Below, piece by piece: positions 1-7,834 of a DNA stretch of 64,000 bases. Origin of the DNA: Methylobacterium sp. WL119. GTDB taxonomy: Bacteria; Pseudomonadota; Alphaproteobacteria; Rhizobiales; Beijerinckiaceae. The stretch spans positions 1 through 64,000 of the forward strand of contig NZ_VRUU01000006.1 in the NCBI RefSeq assembly GCF_008039875.1. Reading direction: 5' to 3'. How positions within the stretch are numbered: the first letter of the stretch is position 1; every line of letters starts with the position of its first letter. The notes below the pieces were generated by a model, which was not told where the DNA came from, did not search any database, and was given only the letters and a program-made list of their open reading frames with translations. The translations under genes were made by a program, and so were the position numbers.

Positions 1-752
1 AGCGAGGGGCGGGAAAGGGGAGCGCCGGATCCGGCATCGTCGCTCCCCTCTCCCGACCCGCTTCGCGGGCCACCCTCCCCCGCAGAGGGGGGAGGGAAAA
101 GCGGTTCCTGCGATCGCCGTTCGGGGTGGGCGGATGCGAAAGCCGTTCCAGAAGAATGGCGTTCTGCGGAACGCGCCCGTTGCAACCCCCGAAGGTCCGC
201 CGCGTCATGCCCGGGCGGAGCATCCTCGATCTCCCGCAGCCCGAAGGCGCGCAGATCCACGTCGAAGGCGAGGCGCTCGGTGAGCGCGCTCGGCGGCGCC
301 TCGTCGTCGAGCCCCTCGTCGAGCAGCACCAGGCCGAAGCGGGCGGGCCGCGTCTCGCAGAAACCGTCGCGCGCGACCGTGATCGTGCCGGTGTCGAGCG
401 CCGCGGCGAGACGAGCCGCCGTGCCGGGCGACAGGCGCTCGGCCATCGGCACGACGACGAGGCCGCCGTCGGCCTCGGCCAGGAGGCCCACCTGGGCCAC
501 CGGGCGGCCGGCCGACAGGCTCGCGGCGAGGTCGAGGCCGCCGAGCAGGCGGTCGTCGCCGATGCCGGGCGGGCAGCGCCGGACGGGGGTGCCGGGCGCG
601 AGGCGGTCCGTCAGGTGCCGCAGCCACGCCTCGCGGACCGGGCCCGTCCCGGCGCGCAGGCGGATGCCGACGCAGGCCTGCGGATCGGCCGCCAGCAGCG
701 AAGCGGCGCGGAGCGCCTCGGCCCAGCGGCCCTCGCCGGGCGCGAGCGTCAC
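1..752 (-). CDS. bchD: Magnesium chelatase subunit D, BchD (5' part; runs off window)
   Basis: BchD is the AAA+/integrin-I subunit that partners BchI and BchH to insert Mg2+ into protoporphyrin IX. The frame starts at a GTG whose bases overlap the bchI stop (GTGA), so translation is probably coupled. About 170 residues resemble the ATPase-like N-terminal domain of BchD, including a stretch ending near residue 170 (LREIEDAPPG). Past that point family resemblance stops. The frame stays open through a palindromic repeat at 38-98 to the window edge, giving a low-complexity Pro/Ser/Gly/Glu-rich translation instead of the expected helical lid. Either the repeat is an in-frame insertion or the gene is broken here. 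The proline/acidic linker and the vWA domain lie outside the window, if present. The identification as BchD is firm from context and N-terminal similarity; intactness is unknown. Confidence 0.78.
   Translation of the reverse strand, partial: MTLAPGEGRWAEALRAASLLAADPQACVGIRLRAGTGPVREAWLRHLTDRLAPGTPVRRCPPGIGDDRLLGGLDLAASLSAGRPVAQVGLLAEADGGLVVVPMAERLSPGTAARLAAALDTGTITVARDGFCETRPARFGLVLLDEGLDDEAPPSALTERLAFDVDLRAFGLREIEDAPPGHDAADLRGLQRARSAERHSSGTAFASAHPERRSQEPLFPPPSAGEGGPRSGSGEGSDDAGSGAPLSRPS
38..98. repeat. REP-like palindromic element inside the bchD reading frame
   Basis: A GC-rich, imperfectly symmetrical element carries a CCCTCTCCC block on one side, a GAGGGGGGAGGG block on the other and a central cccgc-ttc-gcggg hairpin. 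Such elements are commonly intergenic in GC-rich alphaproteobacteria (general knowledge). Here no stop codon separates it from bchD. Confidence 0.6.
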
Positions 753-1759
753 GCCAGCACGTCGGCCACCGCCCGCGCCACGCGGGCGGTGGAGCCGGCC
801 TCGTCGAGCGGGTTGCGGCGCAGGCGATGGCGCAGCGCCGCCGGCGCGATCCGGCGGACATGGTCGATCGTCACGTCGTCCGCGCCGTCGAGCGCCGCCA
901 GCGCGCGGGCGGTGCGCATCAGGGTGAGCTCGCCGCGCAGGCCGTCGGTGCCGAGCGCCACGCAGAGCCTCGCGCAGGCCTCCAGCACCGCGTCGGGGAT
1001 CGTCACGGCACTCAGCCGTTCGCGGGCGAGCGTGATCTGCTTGGCCTGCGCCCGCTCGGCCTTGGCGTAGGTGGCGCAGAACGCTTCCGGGTCGCGCTCG
1101 TAGACGTCGCGGCGGCGGACCACGTCGATGCGGGTCGCGATGTCGGTGGGCGTCGCCACCTCGACGGCGAGGCCGAACCGGTCGAGGAGCTGCGGCCTCA
1201 GCTCGCCCTCCTCCGGGTTGCCGGAGCCGACGAGCACGAAGCGCGCCGGGTGCCGGATCGACAGGCCCTCGCGCTCGACGGTGTTGACCCCGGAGGCCGC
1301 CACGTCGAGCAGCAGGTCGACGAGGTGGTCTTCCAGCAGGTTGACCTCGTCGATGTAGAGGAAGCCGCGGTTGGCCCGCGCCAGCAGCCCGGGCTCGAAC
1401 GCCTTCTCGCCGAGCGCCAGCGCCCGCTGCAGGTCGAGCGCGCCGACCACCCGGTCCTCGGTGGCTCCGAGCGGCAGGTCGACCACCGGCACCGGCACGA
1501 GCGCGCTCTTGCGCTCCGCCTGGCCGCGGCAATGCGGGCACGATTCGGCGGGTGCGGCCGGATCGCAGGCATAGGGGCAGCCGACGACCGCGCGCATCCG
1601 CGGCAGCAGACCGGCCAGCGCCCGGATCGCGGTGGACTTGCCGGTGCCGCGATCCCCGAACACCAGCACGCCCCCCACCGACGGATCGACCGCCGCGATC
1701 AGCAGCGCCCGACGCATCTCGTCCTGGGCGACGATGGCGGTGAAGGGGAAGGTAGTCAC
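749..1759 (-). CDS. bchI: Magnesium chelatase ATPase subunit I, BchI
   Basis: AAA+ ATPase of the three-subunit magnesium chelatase, the first committed step of bacteriochlorophyll synthesis. The 336-residue product starts at a GTG (VTTFPFTAIVAQDEM), matching the usual family N-terminus; the open frame extends 39 codons further upstream but that stretch is unlike the family. The Walker A motif (GDRGTGKST) is near residue 36 and Walker B (YIDEVNLL) near 135. A sensor region (GSGNPEEGELRPQLLDRFG) follows, and a cysteine-containing insert (CPYACD...CPHC) sits after the P-loop. The stop overlaps the bchD start. It lies downstream of hemA on the same strand, separated by about 317 bases. Confidence 0.96.
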   Translation of the reverse strand: MTTFPFTAIVAQDEMRRALLIAAVDPSVGGVLVFGDRGTGKSTAIRALAGLLPRMRAVVGCPYACDPAAPAESCPHCRGQAERKSALVPVPVVDLPLGATEDRVVGALDLQRALALGEKAFEPGLLARANRGFLYIDEVNLLEDHLVDLLLDVAASGVNTVEREGLSIRHPARFVLVGSGNPEEGELRPQLLDRFGLAVEVATPTDIATRIDVVRRRDVYERDPEAFCATYAKAERAQAKQITLARERLSAVTIPDAVLEACARLCVALGTDGLRGELTLMRTARALAALDGADDVTIDHVRRIAPAALRHRLRRNPLDEAGSTARVARAVADVLA

Positions 1760-2076
1760 GCGCGGGGGCACTCGTGATTGCGAAGATGTTGTCACGCCGA
1801 TCCGTGGCTGGGGAGGTTCGGCGCGATCGGCTCGATCGGCGCGATCGAGAATGGCACCCTGGCCTTCGAAACGCACGGGCAGTTCCCTTCTTCCGATGCG
1901 ACTCGTCAGGGCCGCACGCTATGCAGGGTCAGGCGCGGGTCCCCTCTCCCCATGGAAGAACGGGCCCCGCAGTGCTTCGGACGCACCATCCGGCGCCGTC
2001 ACGCAGAGGCGTCGGAATTCGGTAGGGCCCGAGGACGCGGAGAAACTCGCCGCACGGATTGTCGGCGGCGTGTCCC
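1760..2076. other. Intergenic region between hemA and bchI
   Basis: There is no gene of its own here. Part is a short near-tandem cgatcggct/cgatcggcg/cgatcgaga series (about 1822-1850). I see no TGT-N12-ACA operator and no clear terminator, so bchID may be read through from hemA or use an unrecognised promoter. Confidence 0.5.
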
Positions 2077-3294
2077 CTACTCCGCCGCCACCCGCTCCAG
2101 CCCGATCCGCCCCCAGATCGCGGCCAGCGCCCCGACGAGGTGGTCGATGTCGGCGTCCGTGTGCAGGGGCGACGGGGTGATGCGCAGGCGCTCGGTGCCG
2201 CGGGCGACGGTCGGGTAGTTGATCGGCTGCACGTAGATGCCGAACTCGTCGAGCAGGGTGTCGGAGATCGCCTTGCACAGCACCGGATCGCAGACCATCA
2301 CCGGGACGATGTGGCTGTCGTTGGGCAGGGTGGGGATGCCGGCGGCGTCCAGGCGCTCGCGCACCCGCTGCACCCGCTCCTGGTGCCGTGCGCGCTCGAC
2401 GTTGCTCCGCTTGAGGTGGCGGATGCTGGCGGCCGCGCCCGCCGCCACCGCCGGCGGCAGCGAGGTGGTGAAGATGAAGCCCGAGGCGAAGCTGCGGACG
2501 AAGTCGCACAGCGTCTCGCTCGCGGTGATGTAGCCGCCATGCACCGCGAAGGCCTTGCCCAGCGTGCCCTCGATCACGTCGAGGCGGTGGGCCAGCCCCA
2601 TCCGCTCCGAGATGCCGCCGCCGCGCGCGCCGTAGAGGCCGACCGCGTGGACCTCGTCGAGGTAGGTGAGCGCGCCGTGCGCCTCGGCCACGTCGCAGAT
2701 CTCGTCGATCGGCGCGATGTCGCCGTCCATCGAGTAGACCGATTCGAAGGCCACGAGCTTCGGCCTGCCGGGCTCGATCATCCGCAGCTTGCGGTCGAGG
2801 TCCTCCGGGTCGTTGTGGCGGAAGATCTGGCGCTCGGCGCGCGACGCCCGGATGCCCTCGATCATCGAGGCGTGGTTCTCGGAATCCGAGAGGATGACGC
2901 AGCCGGGCAGCTTGGCGCCGAGGGTGCCGAGCGCCGCCCAGTTCGAGACGTAGCCGGAGGTGAACAGCAGGGCCGCCTCCTTGCCGTGGAGGTCGGCGAG
3001 CTCGCGCTCCAGCAGCACGTGGTAGTGGTTGGTGCCGGAGATGTTGCGGGTGCCGCCCGCGCCCGCGCCGCAGCGGTCGAGCGCCGCGTGCATGGCGGCG
3101 AGCACGTCCGGGTGCTGGCCCATCCCGAGATAGTCGTTCGAGCACCAGACCGTGACGGGCTTCTCGCCTTCGGGGCTGTGATGGGTCGCGTGCGGGAAGC
3201 GTCCGGCCTGACGTTCGAGATCGGTGAAGACGCGGTAGCGCCCCTCCCGGTGCAAATTCTGAAGCTCGGCGCCGAAGAACGCGTCGTAATCCAT
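2077..3294 (-). CDS. hemA: 5-aminolevulinate synthase, HemA
   Basis: PLP-dependent enzyme of the C4 (Shemin) pathway that condenses glycine and succinyl-CoA into 5-aminolevulinate, the precursor of heme and bacteriochlorophyll. The full-length 405-residue protein starts [12 protein letters not shown]. Class II aminotransferase features are visible: the substrate-loop GTRNISGTN near residue 85, DEVHAVG around 215, and EGTLGKAF carrying the PLP lysine near residue 248. It follows puhE by 45 bases on the same strand, so this copy is probably expressed with photosynthesis genes. A second housekeeping copy elsewhere is possible but cannot be seen. Confidence 0.97.
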   Translation of the reverse strand: MDYDAFFGAELQNLHREGRYRVFTDLERQAGRFPHATHHSPEGEKPVTVWCSNDYLGMGQHPDVLAAMHAALDRCGAGAGGTRNISGTNHYHVLLERELADLHGKEAALLFTSGYVSNWAALGTLGAKLPGCVILSDSENHASMIEGIRASRAERQIFRHNDPEDLDRKLRMIEPGRPKLVAFESVYSMDGDIAPIDEICDVAEAHGALTYLDEVHAVGLYGARGGGISERMGLAHRLDVIEGTLGKAFAVHGGYITASETLCDFVRSFASGFIFTTSLPPAVAAGAAASIRHLKRSNVERARHQERVQRVRERLDAAGIPTLPNDSHIVPVMVCDPVLCKAISDTLLDEFGIYVQPINYPTVARGTERLRITPSPLHTDADIDHLVGALAAIWGRIGLERVAAE

Positions 3295-3339
3295 CGCTCG
3301 TCTCCCCGTCCTCGTTTCGATCGCGCGGGTTCTCCCGCG

Positions 3340-4203
3340 TTAGGCCGCGTCGCGCCGGGCCGGCTCGGCCGGCCCCTGTGTCGGTCCGGCTGCGGCGGAG
3401 GCCGCGAGCTTCACCTTTGTCGGGACGGCCGCGGCGGACGCCGCGACCTTCGGCGGGAGGCTCCAGTTCCAGAGGGCGGCCGCGGGCAGCGGCAGCATCA
3501 GGAACCAGTGCTCGAGGGTCGCCAGGCCCATCAGCGTGGTGAGGATGGTGAAGCCGACCATCGCGTGCGGCGTGATCGGCTCGGAGAGCGCCGCCTGGCC
3601 GAGCAGCACGACGATCACGGTGGCGACGCTGACCGACGCCGGGAACAGCAGGTTCATCGGCCGCTTCGTCAGGTAGCAGCCGAGATAGGCCAGATGGTCG
3701 GGCAGGAACTCGGCGTTGAGGTTGCGCACCCCGAGGAACAGGTTGAGCCGGGCGCTGAGGTTCATCCCCCACAGCACGCAGTAGGTCCACAGGGCCAATC
3801 TTTGCGGGGTGTTCCAGGTGAGCGCCAGGATCGCCAGCGCGCCGAGAACGATGGCGAATTCGTGCCACAGGCTCGTCGCGACCGCCGCCCGGAACTTCTC
3901 GACGCCGCGGGCGCCGGGCCGGCAGGCCTCCGGCCGCGGGCCGGTGACGAAGCCCATGTAGTAGCTCATCTCCTGCCAGCCCCAGACCAGCAGCGCGCCG
4001 GTGAAGGCGGTGTAGGCCCCCGTCTCCGTGGCGTCGCCGGCGCTCGTGCCGATCGCGTAGAGCGCCGCCAGCAGCACCGCGGTGCCGGCGGCCATGCTCC
4101 ACGGGAAGGTGCGGCGCGGCAGATGGTCGAGCAGGATGATCACCCCGGTGGAGAACCACCAGATCGCCACCGCATAGAGGGCCGGGACGGCGTAGGGCGA
4201 CAT
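3340..4203 (-). CDS. puhE: Photosynthetic complex assembly protein 2, PuhE
   Basis: Polytopic membrane protein of the PuhE family (287 residues), implicated in reaction-centre/light-harvesting assembly in purple bacteria. Several hydrophobic segments are visible, for example ALYAVAIWWFSTGVIILL at the N-terminus and around residues 110-130. The family-typical WGWQEMSYYMGF and LWGMNLSARLNLFLGVRN stretches are also present. The last 40 residues form an Ala/Pro/Lys-rich tail. It starts 10 bases after the acsF stop and precedes hemA, the order expected in alphaproteobacterial photosynthesis clusters. Confidence 0.92.
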   Translation of the reverse strand: MSPYAVPALYAVAIWWFSTGVIILLDHLPRRTFPWSMAAGTAVLLAALYAIGTSAGDATETGAYTAFTGALLVWGWQEMSYYMGFVTGPRPEACRPGARGVEKFRAAVATSLWHEFAIVLGALAILALTWNTPQRLALWTYCVLWGMNLSARLNLFLGVRNLNAEFLPDHLAYLGCYLTKRPMNLLFPASVSVATVIVVLLGQAALSEPITPHAMVGFTILTTLMGLATLEHWFLMLPLPAAALWNWSLPPKVAASAAAVPTKVKLAASAAAGPTQGPAEPARRDAA

Positions 4204-4213
4204 CGCCGGCCCG

Positions 4214-5290
4214 CTACCACACCGGCTCGAGGCGGATGTCGGCGGGCATCGCGTTGTCGAGGGTCGGCAACAGGTAGAGCCTGCCGAAGGTGACCGCGGC
4301 CCGCGCCACCTGCACGCCGCGCTTCAGCGTGCCGGCGACGCCGCCCTGCGCCCGCGCCTCGGCGATCTTCACCGAGCAGTCGAGCAGGGTGTCGAGCCGC
4401 TGCTTGAACTTCGGGTTGTCGAGGTCGAGCGTCAGCGGGAAGGTCTGCTTCGAGATCTCGGAGGTGATGCGGAAGACCGTGAAGTCGTACTCGGACGGGT
4501 CGACCCCGAGGGCGGCGTGGAAGGCCGGCCGGCAATGGTCGCGGACGTACATCGTCGCGAACACCGCCAGCAGGAAGAACTTGATCCAGTAGCGGTTCAG
4601 CCCCTGCGTCAGCTTCGGATTGGCGCGCATCAGTAGCGCGAAGGCCTCGCCGTGGCGGAACTCGTCGTTGCACCACTTCTCAAACCACTTGAAGATCGGG
4701 TGGATGCGCCGCTCGGGGTGCTTCTCCAGCTCGCGGAAGATGGTGATGTAGCGCGCGTAGCCGATCTTCTCGGACAGGTAGGTTGCGTAGAAGATGAACT
4801 TCGGGCGGAAGAACGTGTACTTCTTCGACTTCGTCAGGAAGCCGAGATCGACGCCGATGCCGAAATCCTTCAGCGTGTCGTTGATGAAGCCGGCGTGGCG
4901 CGCCTCGTCGCGGCTCATGAAGCCGAACAGCTCCTTGATGTCCTTGTTCTTGGCGCGCTTGCGCATCTCGGCGTAGAGGACGCAGCCCGAGAACTCGGCG
5001 GTGATCGACGAGACCAGGAAGTCGAGGAACTCCTTCCGGAGTTCGGGCTCCATCTGCGACAGGTCGCAGTCGAAGTCGGCGTTGCGGGTGAAGTGGCGCT
5101 TGTTCGGGTCGGAGCGCAGCTCCTCGATCAGCACGTCCCACTCGGCCCGGACCGGCTCGACGTTCGTGCGGTCGAGCTCCGCGAAATCGGTGGTGTAGAA
5201 GCGCGGGCTGAGGAAGGTCGTCTCCTGCGCGGACTTGGTCGATTCGTTGACCGGGCGGGTGGGCAGCGGATGCCTGACGGGAGCGTTCAA
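4214..5290 (-). CDS. acsF: Aerobic Mg-protoporphyrin IX monomethyl ester (oxidative) cyclase, AcsF
   Basis: Diiron monooxygenase that forms ring E of bacteriochlorophyll using O2. The 358-residue protein carries paired carboxylate/His iron-ligand motifs: SSITAEFSG near residue 93, [10 protein letters not shown] near 125 and [11 protein letters not shown] near 208. Its start codon overlaps the stop of the upstream orf100 by four bases (ATGA), indicating translational coupling. No anaerobic BchE gene occurs in the window, consistent with an obligately aerobic phototroph. Confidence 0.97.
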   Translation of the reverse strand: MNAPVRHPLPTRPVNESTKSAQETTFLSPRFYTTDFAELDRTNVEPVRAEWDVLIEELRSDPNKRHFTRNADFDCDLSQMEPELRKEFLDFLVSSITAEFSGCVLYAEMRKRAKNKDIKELFGFMSRDEARHAGFINDTLKDFGIGVDLGFLTKSKKYTFFRPKFIFYATYLSEKIGYARYITIFRELEKHPERRIHPIFKWFEKWCNDEFRHGEAFALLMRANPKLTQGLNRYWIKFFLLAVFATMYVRDHCRPAFHAALGVDPSEYDFTVFRITSEISKQTFPLTLDLDNPKFKQRLDTLLDCSVKIAEARAQGGVAGTLKRGVQVARAAVTFGRLYLLPTLDNAMPADIRLEPVW

Positions 5291-5589
5291 AGCTTCCTCC
5301 TCTCGCTGAAGCTGACTTCGTAGAGCTCGGTCAGCTCGAGATGGCCGGCGAGCTTGGTCCAGAGCCGCTCGATCCGGCCGGCCCGCGTCACCGTCGCGGT
5401 GCGGCGGACGACGAGGCGCTCGCCGTAGGGCACCGAGGTCGGCGCGTCGTGGACCTGCACCTCGTCGCCGGGCTCGATCTCGAAGTCGGCGTCGAGGCTG
5501 ACATGGGCGTGCAGGCTCTCGGGGGTCTGCTCGATCTCGACGGTGCAGGGCACCTCGACCGTGCGGCGGCCGTTCAGGAATCCGATCAT
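5287..5589 (-). CDS. Conserved small protein of the puhC-acsF interval (100 aa, function unknown)
   Basis: A 100-residue soluble protein without signal peptide or membrane segment, rich in charged residues and beta-prone sequence ([34 protein letters not shown]). It overlaps puhC upstream and acsF downstream by four bases each, so it is locked into the translational chain of a cyclase operon. Small proteins in this position occur in other alphaproteobacterial photosynthesis clusters, and some act as accessory subunits or stability factors of the oxidative cyclase. Whether this one belongs to such a family cannot be decided by eye. Confidence 0.85.
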   Translation of the reverse strand: MIGFLNGRRTVEVPCTVEIEQTPESLHAHVSLDADFEIEPGDEVQVHDAPTSVPYGERLVVRRTATVTRAGRIERLWTKLAGHLELTELYEVSFSERRKL

Positions 5590-6059
5590 CGCGGGACGCT
5601 CACGTCGGGAAGGGCGTTGCCGGGTAGGAGCTTGGCGAAGGCGAGCGCGTTGGTCGGGCCGAAGGCGCCCATGTTGACGCTGCGCCCCGTGGTCTCGTCG
5701 ATCAGGGCGAGCGAGCCGTCGTCGTAGCGGGTTAGGCGGAACGGCTCGGCCGGGGTCAGGCCGGCGCGCAGGCGGGACTGGCCGAAGCTGCGCAGGGTCG
5801 CGCGGACGAAGTTGTCCTGGCCGGGCTCGATGGTCTCGATCAGCCGCGCATCGGCGGCATCCTCGATCCGGATCGACCCGTCCGGGCGGTCCAGCACGCG
5901 CAGGGCGACGGAGGCGACGGGATTCCCGCCGGGGTTTCCGCTGAGGCCGATCCGCTCGGTGCGCCCGACCACCACCGCCAGCATGGTGAAGCCGAGGAGC
6001 GCCCCGGCTCCGATCAGTGCGAGCGCCGGGATCGGTCCGCCCTCCGCCACCTCACCCAT
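5586..6059 (-). CDS. puhC: Photosynthetic complex assembly protein PuhC
   Basis: PuhC-type assembly factor of 157 residues. A single N-terminal membrane anchor (about residues 10-30, [18 protein letters not shown]) is followed by a periplasmic domain with the family-typical stretches [33 protein letters not shown] and [16 protein letters not shown]. The family supports reorganisation of reaction centre and LH1. It heads a unit puhC-orf100-acsF-puhE-hemA. A PpsR operator lies about 95 bases upstream, separating it from puhB, which marks an internal promoter. Confidence 0.9.
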   Translation of the reverse strand: MGEVAEGGPIPALALIGAGALLGFTMLAVVVGRTERIGLSGNPGGNPVASVALRVLDRPDGSIRIEDAADARLIETIEPGQDNFVRATLRSFGQSRLRAGLTPAEPFRLTRYDDGSLALIDETTGRSVNMGAFGPTNALAFAKLLPGNALPDVSVPR

Positions 6060-6152
6060 CGGCTTCCCTCACCGTCTGCCCGGACCGGTCGTCGGGGCGG
6101 CACCGCTCGGTGTCCGGCCACGTCGCCGTTTCCTTGGCTTCACGTTAACCGG

Positions 6153-6170
6153 TGTCAAGCACGCTTGACA
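6153..6170. promoter_or_regulatory. PpsR/CrtJ operator upstream of puhC
   Basis: A perfect TGT-N12-ACA dyad (TGTCAAGCACGCTTGACA; the extended form TGTCA...TGACA is also perfect) lies 94 bases before the puhC start. This is the established recognition motif of PpsR/CrtJ, whose gene is in the same window. It implies an oxygen/light-controlled promoter for puhC-acsF-puhE-hemA independent of the bchF superoperon. Confidence 0.85.
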
Positions 6171-6253
6171 ATCCTCGTTCTGGATTTTTCGGGCGGGTTT
6201 TTCGAGGGTGCCGGCAAGGTCCTGTTCGCGAACGACTTTTTTCGAGAAGCGAA

Positions 6254-6285
6254 CGCCCGCCCCGGCGGTTCGGCCGGGACGGGCG
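6254..6285 (-). terminator. GC hairpin after puhB (terminator or processing site)
   Basis: A 13-bp stem (6254-6266 with 6273-6285, one mismatch, six-base loop) sits 44 bases beyond the puhB stop on the minus strand. There is no U tract, so it may act as a processing or stabilising hairpin rather than a strict intrinsic terminator. Confidence 0.55.
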
Positions 6286-6328
6286 GGGTGATGTCTCGTC
6301 CGCGCGGCTCCGCGGAGGCTCGGGCCGG

Positions 6329-7030
6329 TCAGCGCGCTCCGACGGCGACGAGGCGCGGCTTGCGCGCCGCGTTCTGCGGTCGGGCGACGAGCACCGGCAG
6401 CGCGGACTCTTCCTCGGGCGCCCGCGCCGCGACGATCGCCCGGGCGAGGATGGCGGCTACCTCGCCTGCGTTCGGGACGGAGCGGAGCATCGGCTGCGGC
6501 TCGGTCACGCGCCAGGGGCGGGCATGCGGCCACAGGTGCAGGTAGGCGACGCGGGTGCCGGCGCTCAGCCGGAGCGGCAGGTCGCCGGTGCCGTCGGCGA
6601 AGCTGTGCAGGGCGGCATCCTCCACCTGCGCCAGCGGCAGGTTGAAGGTGACCGGCAGCGCGATGCCGATCCGCATCACCACGCGGCGGTTGGTGATGGT
6701 GTAGGTCGTGGTCCAGGAGGCGAGCCAGCCGAGGCCGCCGACGACGGCCAGCGCGGCGGCGCAGGCGGCGAAGGTCGGCCACGAGGCTTCGAGGCCCGCC
6801 AGCACCGCGCCGTCGAGAGCCGCCGGCAGGATGGTCCAGGCGGCCAGCACGCCGAACCACAGCACCACGAACCCGCCGTGCATCGGGCGGGCGGCCATGC
6901 CGAAGGCGGTCGGCCGGCCCTGCCACAGGATGTGCTCGCCCGGCGGCAGCGCCTCGGGCAGGCCCTCGGGGATCCGGTCGTCGCGGACGGTGTCGTCCGA
7001 GGGCGTATCGTGGGTCCGGCGGCCGCTCAT
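6329..7030 (-). CDS. puhB: Photosynthetic complex assembly protein PuhB
   Basis: PuhB family, a membrane PH-domain-like protein needed for reaction-centre assembly. The 233-residue protein has a family-typical motif LPPGEHILWQGRP near residue 30. Two or three membrane segments follow (about 55-75 and 85-105), then a PH-like part (TITNRRVVMRIGIALP, PLRLSAGTRVAYLHLWPHARPW). It overlaps puhA by four bases. A GC hairpin follows the stop. Confidence 0.92.
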   Translation of the reverse strand: MSGRRTHDTPSDDTVRDDRIPEGLPEALPPGEHILWQGRPTAFGMAARPMHGGFVVLWFGVLAAWTILPAALDGAVLAGLEASWPTFAACAAALAVVGGLGWLASWTTTYTITNRRVVMRIGIALPVTFNLPLAQVEDAALHSFADGTGDLPLRLSAGTRVAYLHLWPHARPWRVTEPQPMLRSVPNAGEVAAILARAIVAARAPEEESALPVLVARPQNAARKPRLVAVGAR

Positions 7031-7818
7031 AGCAGGGTCTCCGCGCGCTGGGGCGTGGCGTACAGGGTGCCGGCGCCGAAATAGGCGATGATCTTCTCCT
7101 CCTCGAGGAGAGTCACCGCGTCGGGGTCGGCGTGGGGCGGGATGTCCGAGAACTGTCGGGCGAGCAGCGCCTCGGTCTTCACGGTGCGCGAGAACCGCCC
7201 CGTGCGGCAGAAGGTGACCGGCATCAGCACGCGGCGTCCGCCGGCGCCGAGATCGACCTCGTAGTAGCGGGCGAAGCTTTCGCCGCGGTCGACCCAGATG
7301 TCGGACACCGTTCCGGCGATCTGGCTGTCGGCGCCGAACACGCTCATGCCGATCGGGTTGGGGCCGTCCTCGTGGACCATGAAGTGCGTCGCGACCCGCA
7401 AGGGGACGATCCGTTTCTGGCCGTCGAAGGTGTGATCGAACGCGTCGTCGCGGCTGACCCAGGAGCCGGGGCCGACATGGGCGAACATCGGGTCGGCGCC
7501 GGTCGGCTCCAGCGGGGCGCCCGGCCAGGGCTCGCGCTTGCTGCCGAGGTAGTTGCGGTCGGGCCTGGTGTCGGCCTGCGGCGCCTGCTTGATCTTGCCG
7601 TCGGCGAGGTGGAACAGCTTCGGCGTCGGGATCAGGATCGGGTCGGGGCGCTTGAGGGTGCCCGTCACCTCGGCCTCGAGGGGATAGCCCTCGCGCCGGT
7701 CCTCGCGCCGGAGCCAGAAGACCAGGCCGAAGAAGAACAGGAAGAAGGCGTACAGGACGATCTGCGCGACGTCGACGTAGCCGGTGAGTGCTCCCGTGGG
7801 CAGTGCTCCTGGTGGCAT
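7027..7818 (-). CDS. puhA: Photosynthetic reaction centre H subunit, PuhA
   Basis: H subunit of the type II reaction centre (263 residues), which caps L/M on the cytoplasmic side and shapes proton entry to QB. One N-terminal membrane helix (about residues 16-36, AQIVLYAFFLFFFGLVFWL) precedes the cytoplasmic PRC-barrel, with the family stretches YPLEAEVTG, VGPGSWVSRDD and KIIAYFGAG. A GGGAGA ribosome-binding site precedes the ATG. It lies between lhaA and puhB. The core L and M subunit genes are not in the window. Confidence 0.97.
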   Translation of the reverse strand: MPPGALPTGALTGYVDVAQIVLYAFFLFFFGLVFWLRREDRREGYPLEAEVTGTLKRPDPILIPTPKLFHLADGKIKQAPQADTRPDRNYLGSKREPWPGAPLEPTGADPMFAHVGPGSWVSRDDAFDHTFDGQKRIVPLRVATHFMVHEDGPNPIGMSVFGADSQIAGTVSDIWVDRGESFARYYEVDLGAGGRRVLMPVTFCRTGRFSRTVKTEALLARQFSDIPPHADPDAVTLLEEEKIIAYFGAGTLYATPQRAETLL

Positions 7819-7834
7819 GGCGATCTCCCGAGCT

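Noticed and set aside
205..861. A 218-codon minus-strand frame overlapping bchI and bchD
   Set aside because: It is an Arg/Pro-rich shadow. The real bchD frame starts at the GTG overlapping the bchI stop.
2059..4293. A 744-codon plus-strand frame across hemA and puhE
   Set aside because: Same antisense artefact; it spans two well-identified genes and the gap between them.
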